The position numbers and the translations under genes are program-made. This document shows positions 47,083-53,477 of a stretch of 64,000 nucleotides of DNA, piece by piece. Origin of the DNA: Pseudobutyrivibrio xylanivorans (GTDB lineage Bacteria; Bacillota; Clostridia; Lachnospirales; Lachnospiraceae); contig NZ_VTVE01000003.1 of NCBI RefSeq assembly GCF_010906925.1, positions 248,001 to 312,000 on the forward strand, given 5' to 3'. Position 1 is the first letter of the stretch, and every line of letters starts with the position of its first letter. The notes beneath the pieces are model-generated. The model ran no database searches. It had not been told where the DNA came from and saw only the letters and a program-made list of their open reading frames with translations.

Positions 47083-47190
47083 CGAGAAGGATAGGCTGGA
47101 TGGCGAGTATATGGACAAACTTGGTTTTGGTATGGATTCGAAGTGTTTCTTTGACTCACTGCTGGGGAAGTACGTTACATTACAGGTGTT
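47083..47190 (+). pseudogene. 3'-terminal remnant of a polyprenyl-phosphate sugar transferase gene
   Basis: SEKDRLDGEYMDKLGFGMD followed by SKCFFDSL closely resembles the C-terminus of the intact transferase at 49515 (SEKARLDGEYVSRLGFAMD, then VKCFFGSV). DNA similarity is also obvious, for example GAGAAGGATAGGCTGGATGG against GAGAAGGCTAGGTTGGATGG. The catalytic region is absent. A frame spanning 46967-47221 overlaps the NTPase stop and reads through this remnant, but has no other recognisable part. The remnant shows that the island between rfbG and the intact transferase was inserted into, or duplicated, sugar-transferase DNA. Confidence 0.75.
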
Positions 47191-47275
47191 TCGACCGCTA
47201 TCGCGAACTTTATATTATTGATGCATGGGTATAAAATGTAAATTTGCAAAAAATATGCAAAATAGCCAACTATAT

Positions 47276-47304
47276 TTGACTAAATATGAAAATAAGCATA
47301 TACT
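47276..47304 (+). promoter_or_regulatory. strong predicted promoter of the rloAB pair
   Basis: TTGACT (47276-47281) and TATACT (47299-47304) are 17 bases apart. The -10 box lies inside the left arm of the palindrome at 47291-47339. Transcription would start near 47311, in the loop, giving a leader of about 20 bases that carries the Shine-Dalgarno sequence. Confidence 0.7.
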
Positions 47305-47339
47305 CATACTTGGAAGGAAGGTATGAGTATATGCTTATT
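47291..47339. promoter_or_regulatory. perfect 19-bp inverted repeat over promoter and start codon (probable operator)
   Basis: AATAAGCATATACTCATAC (47291-47309) and its exact complement (47321-47339) flank an 11-base loop holding GGAAGGAAG. The left arm covers the -10 box and the right arm covers the rloA ATG. Because the predicted transcript starts in the loop, the symmetry more likely serves a DNA-binding repressor than an RNA hairpin. A transcript from further upstream would fold and hide the start codon. A looser TTTGCA/TGCAAA pair lies at 47243-47261. Confidence 0.7.
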
Positions 47340-48593
47340 CAATTTTCTGTTGAAAACTTTATGTCTTTTAAAGAACGGGCAGTCTTGTCATTAAGCCCAT
47401 CGAAAGATAGAGAGCACCAGGAGAATGTCAATAATATAAACGGATATCAAGCAACAAATTCTATAGCTATATATGGTGCAAATGCATCGGGAAAGACCAG
47501 CTTATATAAAGCGATGACAATTGCAACTATATTTATTAGAAATTCAAATTTATTGCAGGTCAATCAACCTATAGGTGTGATGCCGTTTAAATTTGATGAA
47601 AAAACTATGATGCAGCCATCAAAGTTTGAATTTATTTTTGTAGCGGATGATGGAAATAGATATGTATATGGATTTTCTGCTTCGCAAAGACGAGTTCACG
47701 AAGAATATCTGTATTTGTATAAAACGCATAAACCTACTTTAATATTCGAGCGTAATGAAAATGATGAGTATACATTCAAATCACAAAAGACAATATTAGA
47801 ACCATTAGTACGTTTTAATTCACCTAATAAATTGTTTTTGGCTACAGCAACAAATTGGAACACTGAGAGTACGAAAATTCCATTTAGTTGGTTGACTGAG
47901 AAAATTGTGACATTTACTGATGCGCAAGCGTTAACTAATATTTCGCTAGGATTGTATAAGGGGGATAAGAAAGAGGAGTATTTAAAGTTTACAGAAGAAT
48001 TGTTAAAACAGGCAGACATTAATATATCTAAAATTGATATAAAAATTAAGAAAACACCTTTAGGTTATCCTGGAGAAAACTTATTTCCTGGAATTCAAAT
48101 CAATGGTCAGCCCATTACTCCAGGGCAACAGGGATTTATTGAACAATTTGAAGTCTTTACCGAGCATATAATTGGTGAAGAAAAAATATCGCATCAACTT
48201 GCGTTAGCAGAGGAATCGTTGGGTACAAATCAATTGTTTGTATTGGGGCCATTTTTAAAGGATGCATTTGAGAATGGAACAACGATATTTATTGATGAAA
48301 TTGATAAAAGTTTACATACTTTTATTGTAAGACATATTGTAAATATGTTTAGAGATAAAGATATTAATAGGAATGGTGCTCAACTTATTTTTACGACCCA
48401 TGACACGTCATTACTATCTTTAGAGACATTTCGAAGAGATCAGGTGTATTTTACAGAGAAAGACAATGTAACAGGAATATCAGATTTATATTCGTTGGAT
48501 GAATTCTCTGTTCGTAAGACAGACAACATTGAGAAGGGATATCTTTTAGGCCGATATGGAGCAATACCATATATTCGAGGGGAGGAGTTTTAA
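47331..48593 (+). CDS. rloA: AAA-family ATPase RloA / AbiLi-like defence protein
   Basis: This protein of about 420 residues begins MLIQFSVENFMSFKERAVLS, typical of the AAA15/OLD-like ATPase group. IYGANASGKTSLYKAM is Walker A (about residues 47-62), TIFIDEIDKSLH is Walker B, and LIFTTHDTSLLS carries the switch His. The C-terminal LLGRYGAIPYI ending is typical of RloA/AbiLi. No nuclease domain is fused; the next gene supplies a Toprim-like partner. ATG 47331 has AAGGAAGG nine bases upstream. The pair matches AbiL-type abortive infection systems; the trigger is unknown. Confidence 0.9.
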   Translation: MLIQFSVENFMSFKERAVLSLSPSKDREHQENVNNINGYQATNSIAIYGANASGKTSLYKAMTIATIFIRNSNLLQVNQPIGVMPFKFDEKTMMQPSKFEFIFVADDGNRYVYGFSASQRRVHEEYLYLYKTHKPTLIFERNENDEYTFKSQKTILEPLVRFNSPNKLFLATATNWNTESTKIPFSWLTEKIVTFTDAQALTNISLGLYKGDKKEEYLKFTEELLKQADINISKIDIKIKKTPLGYPGENLFPGIQINGQPITPGQQGFIEQFEVFTEHIIGEEKISHQLALAEESLGTNQLFVLGPFLKDAFENGTTIFIDEIDKSLHTFIVRHIVNMFRDKDINRNGAQLIFTTHDTSLLSLETFRRDQVYFTEKDNVTGISDLYSLDEFSVRKTDNIEKGYLLGRYGAIPYIRGEEF

Positions 48594-49207
48594 TGGCTAG
48601 GGATATTGACTTAAAAACTAGGGGCGTAAAAAGACGTCAGCAAAAAAAGGCATATTTGATTATTACAGAAGGTAAAAATAAGACAGAAACGTTATACTTT
48701 TCGCATTATAAAAAGCAAGGAACAGATTATGCAATAACCTTTGTTAAGGCAGGTAGCAACACAGATGCGAAATCTTTGTACAAAACAGTATCTCAAAGAT
48801 GGAGAAAGGATGGTTTTAACTATAAATCAGGTGATAGAGCTTTCATTGTAATGGATATAGATAATGATAAGCGAAAAGCTGATAAAGTTATTGCGTTAAT
48901 AAAAGAAAATAAGAATCCAGGAATAGTTTTTATTGTATCAAACCCAACATTTGAGATATGGTTTTTGTTGCATTATAAGTATACAACTAAAAGTTATACG
49001 AGCGGGAAGGCTGTGATAAGCGATTTGAGAAAAGAAATTCCAAAATATGATAAAACCATCGATGTATACCCTGTGTTGGAAGAAAAGGTTGAAAAGGCGC
49101 TTATTAATTCACGAAAATTGGAGAAGTTTTTTGAAGGTAAGAATTGGCCGGATAGTGAATGTAATCCGAGAACAGATGTTGGGAATATAGTGGAATTGTT
49201 ATTTTAG
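48593..49207 (+). CDS. rloB: RloB / AbiLii-like Toprim-type protein
   Basis: The 204-residue protein begins with a basic segment (TRGVKRRQQKKAYLIITEG). ITEGKNKTETLYF has the Toprim-type Glu, and FIVMDIDNDKRKAD provides the DxD. VSNPTFEIWFLLHY is a strong RloB signature. The start overlaps the rloA stop (TAATG), implying coupled translation in a fixed ratio. RloB is thought to be the nuclease-like effector of the RloAB/AbiL pair. The frame is complete and catalytic residues are present. After the stop, 49208-49330 shows no gene. Confidence 0.9.
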   Translation: MARDIDLKTRGVKRRQQKKAYLIITEGKNKTETLYFSHYKKQGTDYAITFVKAGSNTDAKSLYKTVSQRWRKDGFNYKSGDRAFIVMDIDNDKRKADKVIALIKENKNPGIVFIVSNPTFEIWFLLHYKYTTKSYTSGKAVISDLRKEIPKYDKTIDVYPVLEEKVEKALINSRKLEKFFEGKNWPDSECNPRTDVGNIVELLF

Positions 49208-49330
49208 ATAGAAAATGGAATAAAAAGTCCTCAATCTTATATTGCAAACTAGAGGGGAAAATCTAGTAATAGAATTTATTAAGATAGGTAATTAATATAT
49301 AAAACTGGATGTTAAGGTTCTAGATTACCC

Positions 49331-49489
49331 CATCGGCGAAGCCGATTACAATCCTTCCTCGCTCGCGTCAGCGAGAGGCTGTGGAGTCGGGCAGCCTGGC
49401 CGCGGAGCGGCCGGATAGGGATGGTCCCATAATAAGTGTGTAACAACTAGGTATATAGTGTATAATAAAGCTGCGGCTTGGGCCGTGGC
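49331..49489 (+). repeat. hairpin-rich intergenic repeat, copy B, uninterrupted
   Basis: This 159-base GC-rich element equals copy A (39085-39136 plus 40989-41101) without the intron. In order it holds five small hairpins: CGGC-GAA-GCCG, CTCGC-GTCA-GCGAG, GGCCGC-GGA-GCGGCC, GGGA-TGG-TCCC and CGGC-TTGG-GCCG, plus a TATAAT. Both copies precede genes for nucleotide-sugar use in the polysaccharide locus. Confidence 0.88.
49440..49466 (+). promoter_or_regulatory. candidate promoter within repeat copy B
   Basis: GTAACA (49440-49445) and TATAAT (49461-49466) are 15 bases apart, one less than in copy A. It would drive the sugar transferase at 49515. Confidence 0.45.
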
Positions 49490-49499
49490 TTTTATTTTT
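49468..49499 (+). terminator. terminator-like hairpin at the end of repeat copy B
   Basis: AAGCTGCGGC and GCCGTGGCTT form a 10-bp stem (two G-T pairs) with a TTGG loop, followed by TTTATTTTT. It begins just after the -10 box. It could stop read-through from rloAB, or attenuate sugar transferase transcription. The equivalent hairpin in copy A lacks the T-run. Confidence 0.6.
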
Positions 49500-49514
49500 G
49501 TGGCGGAGAATTTT

Positions 49515-50357
49515 ATGAGTGTAATTTTATTGATTTTAAAAATAGTTTTATGTATAGGGATAGTGCTTGGCGTACTTGGCTTGATAGATAAGCCATTTAG
49601 TATATATGCATTTGATAGGGCGCAGCGCAATCCATTGGAGGGGCAGGCTGTTGTGTTTATAGAAGATGACAGTGATGGGGCCAATGCCGATGGAGTGTGT
49701 GGGCATCTAGAGATAGCAGGCAAGGAAGCGGGCGTTGTCAGACATAAGGAATCTTTTTATGAGGTAGTAGTTAAGAGGCTAATTGACATAGTGTTGAGTC
49801 TTGGTGGTTTGATAGTGCTTAGTCCAGTTTATCTTTTTGTGAGCATTTGGATTTTGATAGATGACCCGGGGCCTATACTTTTTACCCAGAAGCGCCTTGG
49901 TAAGAATAAGAGATACTTTAAGCTGCACAAGTTTAGATCTATGAAGATGTCTACTCCACATGACAGGCCTACACATATGCTTGAGAATCCTGAGCAGTAC
50001 ATTACAAAGGCTGGAAAGTTTATTAGAGCCCATTCTTTGGATGAGCTGCCTCAGATATGGGATATATTTATTGGGAATATGAGTGTTGTGGGACCGCGTC
50101 CGGGGCTTTGGAATCAAGATGTGCTCACAGCTGAGCGTGACAAATACGGTGCCAACGATGTGAAGCCGGGGCTTACTGGCTGGGCGCAGATTAATGGCCG
50201 TGACGAGCTGGAGCTTTCTGAGAAGGCTAGGTTGGATGGGGAGTACGTTAGCAGGCTGGGATTTGCCATGGATGTGAAGTGCTTCTTTGGGTCTGTTGGA
50301 GTGTTCACTGGAGATGACAGTGTGGTCGAGGGCGGCACTGGGAATATGGGGAAGTAA
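49515..50357 (+). CDS. polyprenyl-phosphate sugar-1-phosphate transferase (WcaJ/RfbP family)
   Basis: This protein of about 280 residues has an N-terminal membrane helix, a variable linker, a second helix (VLSLGGLIVLSPVYLFVSI), and the catalytic block: KRLGKNKRYFKLHKFRSMK, HSLDELPQIWDIFIGNMSVV, GPRPGLWNQD and KPGLTGWAQINGRDELELSE. Such enzymes start repeat-unit synthesis by moving a sugar phosphate from a UDP-sugar to undecaprenyl phosphate. CGGAGAA selects ATG 49515. It is the only intact initiating transferase seen here, lies at the end of the locus, and a remnant of a homologue is at 47083. Confidence 0.93.
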   Translation: MSVILLILKIVLCIGIVLGVLGLIDKPFSIYAFDRAQRNPLEGQAVVFIEDDSDGANADGVCGHLEIAGKEAGVVRHKESFYEVVVKRLIDIVLSLGGLIVLSPVYLFVSIWILIDDPGPILFTQKRLGKNKRYFKLHKFRSMKMSTPHDRPTHMLENPEQYITKAGKFIRAHSLDELPQIWDIFIGNMSVVGPRPGLWNQDVLTAERDKYGANDVKPGLTGWAQINGRDELELSEKARLDGEYVSRLGFAMDVKCFFGSVGVFTGDDSVVEGGTGNMGK

Positions 50358-50402
50358 TCATTTTACCGAAACATTGGTTTCTGAATCCAATCTGGAAATA
50401 TC

Positions 50403-50441
50403 ATAAAATAGGTGGAGACAAAAGGTTGACACCTATTTTAT
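50403..50441. terminator. 12-bp perfect inverted repeat, terminator or operator
   Basis: ATAAAATAGGTG (50403-50414) pairs exactly with CACCTATTTTAT (50430-50441). It can end the sugar transferase transcript, but its right arm overlaps the -35 box of the next promoter, so an operator role is equally possible. AAAATAGG recurs at about 50459 and 51615. Confidence 0.55.
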
Positions 50442-50454
50442 TAGATAGTAGAAT
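50426..50454 (+). promoter_or_regulatory. near-consensus promoter of the Phd/RelE-like module
   Basis: TTGACA (50426-50431), a 17-base spacer and TAGAAT (50449-50454) give an almost perfect sigma-A promoter, 132 bases before the antitoxin start. Confidence 0.75.
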
Positions 50455-50519
50455 ACGTAAAATAGGATTTATTTAAAAACGAGAAGAGAAAATAGCGTAT
50501 CCGAAATACGTTCCGCCTA

Positions 50520-50551
50520 ATGCTGTAAATTCACTTGCAAATTTGCAGCAT
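50520..50551. promoter_or_regulatory. inverted repeat upstream of antitoxin (candidate operator)
   Basis: ATGCTGTAAATT and AATTTGCAGCAT pair at 11 of 12 positions; the nested TGCAAATTTGCA (50536-50547) is a perfect palindrome. Placed between promoter and antitoxin start, it suits autorepression by the toxin-antitoxin complex. Confidence 0.45.
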
Positions 50552-50585
50552 GGGTTTTACAATTAGAAAAAAGGAGGTGTTCGGT

Positions 50586-50840
50586 ATGCCAAATATAAAG
50601 CCTATATCAGATTTAAGAAATTACACTGAAGTTTTAAATGAAGTAGATAATACAAGTAGGGTTTATTTAACAAGAAATGGTAGGGGAGAGTATGCAATCC
50701 TTAAAATGGAGGAAATAGACGAATTGGATAAATATCGCGCAGCGTACTCGTTGTTTTCACATCTTAAGAAGGCAGAAGAAAGAGCCTCATCAGAGGGATG
50801 GATAGATGATGATGACTTAGATGAATTGATTGGAGAGTAA
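50586..50840 (+). CDS. Phd/YefM-type antitoxin
   Basis: The 84-residue protein begins MPNIKPISDLRNYTEVLNEV, the classic Phd/YefM DNA-binding start, then TSRVYLTRNGRGEYAILKM and an acidic C-terminus (WIDDDDLDELIGE) that would neutralise the toxin. AAAGGAGGTG fixes ATG 50586. The toxin gene follows after 6 bases. The antitoxin should also bind the operator region upstream and repress the module. Confidence 0.92.
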   Translation: MPNIKPISDLRNYTEVLNEVDNTSRVYLTRNGRGEYAILKMEEIDELDKYRAAYSLFSHLKKAEERASSEGWIDDDDLDELIGE

Positions 50841-50846
50841 TTGTTA

Positions 50847-51173
50847 ATGAAAATAAAGTATTCACCAGATGCAGTTGATAAATTAAAAGATATAAAGACT
50901 GTATATGGCTGTAAAACATATCAAAAGATTAGATCATCAATTCAAGAATTATCTGTAATGCCGAAAAAAGGAGCACTAGTAGAAGACTATATCGGAATTC
51001 CTAATCCATATAGGTGCTTGCATATTTTAAAACACTATATTTTTTACAGAATAGATAAAAATAAAAAGTTAATATATATTACAGAAGTATTTAATGAACG
51101 GGAAGATTTCTTAAATGCGATGTTCGGAGTAAATTTAAGGACGCAAGAGAGTGTAGAGTATTGGGGAGACTGA
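50847..51173 (+). CDS. RelE/ParE superfamily toxin
   Basis: The 108-residue basic protein has the RelE/ParE fold pattern: MKIKYSPDAVDKLKDIK, a central helical region, then YRCLHILKHYIFYRIDKNKK and LIYITEVFNEREDFLNAMFG. RelE types cut mRNA on the ribosome and ParE types poison gyrase; residues here do not settle which. GGAGAG nine bases upstream favours ATG 50847 over TTG 50841. It is paired with the Phd-type antitoxin. Confidence 0.88.
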   Translation: MKIKYSPDAVDKLKDIKTVYGCKTYQKIRSSIQELSVMPKKGALVEDYIGIPNPYRCLHILKHYIFYRIDKNKKLIYITEVFNEREDFLNAMFGVNLRTQESVEYWGD

Positions 51174-51236
51174 TAACAGTTTGTCTAGTATAAACGGTGC
51201 ACTTTATATCAGATTATTCTAACAAGGAGTGGTAGT

Positions 51237-51581
51237 ATGACAGCAAGTGAGCGTATACTTCAGATTTTAGATGAGAGGAAGATATCTCAAAAGGACTTTT
51301 CTGAAAAGACAGGCATTCCACAGAGTACAATTAGTGATTGGCGAAAGAAAAAGACAAATCCAGGCACAGATAAGATCATGATTATATGTAAGGTACTTAA
51401 CATAACACCAGAGTGGCTTCTTTCTGGTATTGAGGAAGATGGAAACAGAGGGAAAAAGACTAATTATTACGTAATAGATAAACAATCGGAATTGGGCGAG
51501 TTGATGGTTGCTTATAATAGTATGGAGCCAAAGCAACGTGAGAGAATAATGGGATACGCAAAAGCGCTTCTTGATTTATAG
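51237..51581 (+). CDS. XRE-family transcriptional regulator
   Basis: The 114-residue protein has an N-terminal helix-turn-helix (SERILQILDERKISQKDFSE, KTGIPQSTISDWRKKKTNPG) through about residue 65. A short C-terminal region (LGELMVAYNSMEPKQRERIM) is typical of small phage-like repressors. AAGGAG precedes the ATG. It sits between two toxin-antitoxin modules, 63 bases after the RelE-like toxin. Its target could be a local promoter, for example the repeat-bearing one at 51683. Confidence 0.9.
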   Translation: MTASERILQILDERKISQKDFSEKTGIPQSTISDWRKKKTNPGTDKIMIICKVLNITPEWLLSGIEEDGNRGKKTNYYVIDKQSELGELMVAYNSMEPKQRERIMGYAKALLDL

Positions 51582-51682
51582 GGGCGCATATATTTTTGAA
51601 GAGCAATCCGTAAAATAGGATATATATTGTTTTTTTTCTAAAGACGGATGCATAAATTCATGAGTAATCAATTGGGAGAGTA

Positions 51683-51710
51683 TTGACTATGCGTATTATA
51701 TGCGTATAAT
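51683..51710 (+). promoter_or_regulatory. predicted hicAB promoter with overlapping direct repeats
   Basis: TTGACT (51683-51688) and TATAAT (51705-51710) are 16 bases apart. ATGCGTATTAT and ATGCGTATAAT lie in tandem across the spacer and -10, so a bound HicB-type repressor would block polymerase. Confidence 0.65.
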
Positions 51711-51751
51711 AATATATGTAATATAATATGCATTTTTAAGAAGTAACAAAA

Positions 51752-51922
51752 ATGAAATTACAAATATTACTTAAAACTCTTGAAAATGCTGGATTTTACT
51801 TTGTGAGGCATGGTGGTAATCATGATGTTTATTCAAATGGTGATATCACAATTGCAATTCCTAGACATAGGGAGATTAATGAGATACTAGCTAAGAAAAT
51901 TTTAAAAGAGGCGGGGCTATAG
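51752..51922 (+). CDS. hicA: HicA-type mRNA interferase toxin
   Basis: The 56-residue product is HicA-sized: KLQILLKTLENAGFYFVRHG, then GNHDVYSNGDITIAIPRHRE and EILAKKILKEAGL. The His in GNHDVY matches the catalytic His of HicA double-stranded-RNA-binding-fold toxins, which cleave mRNA. The ribosome binding site is weak, as is common for toxins. The HicB-like gene follows after 46 bases in the toxin-first order usual for hicAB. Confidence 0.9.
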   Translation: MKLQILLKTLENAGFYFVRHGGNHDVYSNGDITIAIPRHREINEILAKKILKEAGL

Positions 51923-51968
51923 AGCCTGTGTTTTTTTATTTGCTGTAGATTTAATAGGAGGGACGACT

Positions 51969-52403
51969 ATGAAAGGTGCATATCCAACATTTATTAAGCA
52001 AGTCGGGAAAGATTTTCTTGTTTATGTTCCAGACTGGGATAATTGCACATCAGGAGAAAGCTTGGAAGATGCCATTAGCATGGGAAGGGATATGATAGGT
52101 GTTTTAGGAATTACATATGAGGATGAGGGCAAAGAATTCCCAAAACCTTCCGATTATAAAATGGCGATGGAAAAAGCAAAAAAAGATAAAGAGGTAATGG
52201 ATTTTTCTGATGGAATTTTAACGATGATTGATGTTGATTTTACAGAATATCGCAGGCAGATGGATAATAGAGCTGTTAGAAAAAATTGTACTGTTCCCTA
52301 CTGGATGACTGTTGAGGCAGATAAGGTGGGATTGAATTATTCTAAAGTTTTACAAGATGCCATAGCAAGACTTTTGAATCTTAATTACAATGTCGGTAAA
52401 TAA
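51969..52403 (+). CDS. hicB: HicB-type antitoxin
   Basis: The 144-residue protein starts MKGAYPTFIKQVGKDFLVYV, followed by PDWDNCTSGESLEDAISMGR, the degraded-RNaseH-like HicB domain. The C-terminal DNA-binding part ends RKNCTVPYWMTVEADKVGLN, YSKVLQDAIARLLN, a ribbon-helix-helix/HTH-like tail that would bind the repeats at 51683. AATAGGAGGG gives strong translation, stronger than the toxin. It neutralises HicA and represses the operon. Confidence 0.92.
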   Translation: MKGAYPTFIKQVGKDFLVYVPDWDNCTSGESLEDAISMGRDMIGVLGITYEDEGKEFPKPSDYKMAMEKAKKDKEVMDFSDGILTMIDVDFTEYRRQMDNRAVRKNCTVPYWMTVEADKVGLNYSKVLQDAIARLLNLNYNVGK

Positions 52404-52436
52404 AAGAGATATTACATCGGAAAAAGGAGGGGGCCT

Positions 52437-53411
52437 ATGTGTACTGCAGCAACATACTACAGCAGAGATCATTACTTTGGGAGAAACTTAGACTTAGAGT
52501 TTTCTTACAATGAAACTGTTACTGTCATGCCTAGGGGCTACAAATTCCCTATTAGACATGCCGATGATTTGGATAGTCATTATGCGCTGATAGGAATGGC
52601 TTTTGTGGTGGACGATTATCCGCTTTATTATGATGCCATCAATGAAAAGGGTGTGGGGATGGCTGGTCTCAATTTCCCTACCAATGCAGTATACAAGGAG
52701 TTAGAATCAGAGAAAGACAACATTACTCCATTTGAATTTATTCCATGGATACTAGGTCAGGCGGCTTCCTTAGATGAGGCTAGGGCACTAGTAGAAAAGA
52801 TTAATCTTTTAAATGAAAATTTCAGTGAGCAGTTACCATTATCGCCACTGCATTGGATGATTTCAGACAAGACGGGGTCCATAGTTGTAGAACAGACCGA
52901 AGAGGGCCTACGTATATACGATAATCCAGTGGGCGTTATGACTAACAATCCAACATTCGATATACAGTTATTTGAACTGAATAAATACATGTCTCTTTCT
53001 ACTGAGCCAGCTCAGAATACATTTGCGTCAAATATTCCACTACAGCAATACAGCCGAGGGATGGGTGCCATTGGTTTACCTGGAGATTTATCATCTACCT
53101 CTAGATTTGTAAAGGCAGCTTTTACTAGAATGAATTCGATTTCGGGAGAATCGGAGCTTGAAAGCGTCAGCCAATTCTTTCATATTCTCGGGTCGGTGGA
53201 CCAGCAGCGGGGCTGCGTACACCTAGGCGAAGACAAATACGAAATTACGATATATACCTCATGCTGCAACCTTGATAAAGGTATTTATTATTACAACACC
53301 TACGAGAATCACCAGATTACAGCTATTGATATGCATAAAACGAACTTGGACGGAAATATATTAAGCACATATCCCCTGAGACATGGGGAGAATATTTTTT
53401 ATGAGAGTTAA
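52437..53411 (+). CDS. choloylglycine hydrolase family (bile salt hydrolase / penicillin V acylase-like)
   Basis: The 324-residue Ntn-hydrolase begins MCTAATYYSRDHYFGRNLDL; removal of Met exposes the nucleophilic Cys2, and Arg17 and Asp20 equivalents are present. GMAGLNFP provides the Asn near residue 81, MTNNPTFD the next Asn, and SSTSRFVKAAF the conserved Arg. No signal peptide is seen. It hydrolyses amide bonds of conjugated bile acids, or of acyl-homoserine or penicillin V type substrates; sequence alone does not fix specificity. AAAAGGAGG precedes the ATG. Confidence 0.9.
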   Translation: MCTAATYYSRDHYFGRNLDLEFSYNETVTVMPRGYKFPIRHADDLDSHYALIGMAFVVDDYPLYYDAINEKGVGMAGLNFPTNAVYKELESEKDNITPFEFIPWILGQAASLDEARALVEKINLLNENFSEQLPLSPLHWMISDKTGSIVVEQTEEGLRIYDNPVGVMTNNPTFDIQLFELNKYMSLSTEPAQNTFASNIPLQQYSRGMGAIGLPGDLSSTSRFVKAAFTRMNSISGESELESVSQFFHILGSVDQQRGCVHLGEDKYEITIYTSCCNLDKGIYYYNTYENHQITAIDMHKTNLDGNILSTYPLRHGENIFYES

Positions 53412-53477
53412 TATCTATGTGTTATAATTACCAATATAAACAGGGGATGAAATATAATGTAATTATGGGGGACGACT

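Noticed and set aside
46967-47221. 84-codon frame as a real gene after the KAP NTPase
   Set aside because: Its start overlaps the NTPase stop, only the central part matches anything, and that part is the tail of a sugar transferase, so it reads through a remnant.
47291-47339. RNA thermosensor or riboswitch hiding the rloA start
   Set aside because: The predicted transcription start lies in the loop, so the main transcript would lack the left arm; a DNA operator is simpler. Kept only as an alternative.
49458-49514. Upstream start of the sugar transferase inside repeat B
   Set aside because: It would lie within the -10 and terminator-like hairpin and lacks a ribosome binding site; ATG 49515 has CGGAGAA.
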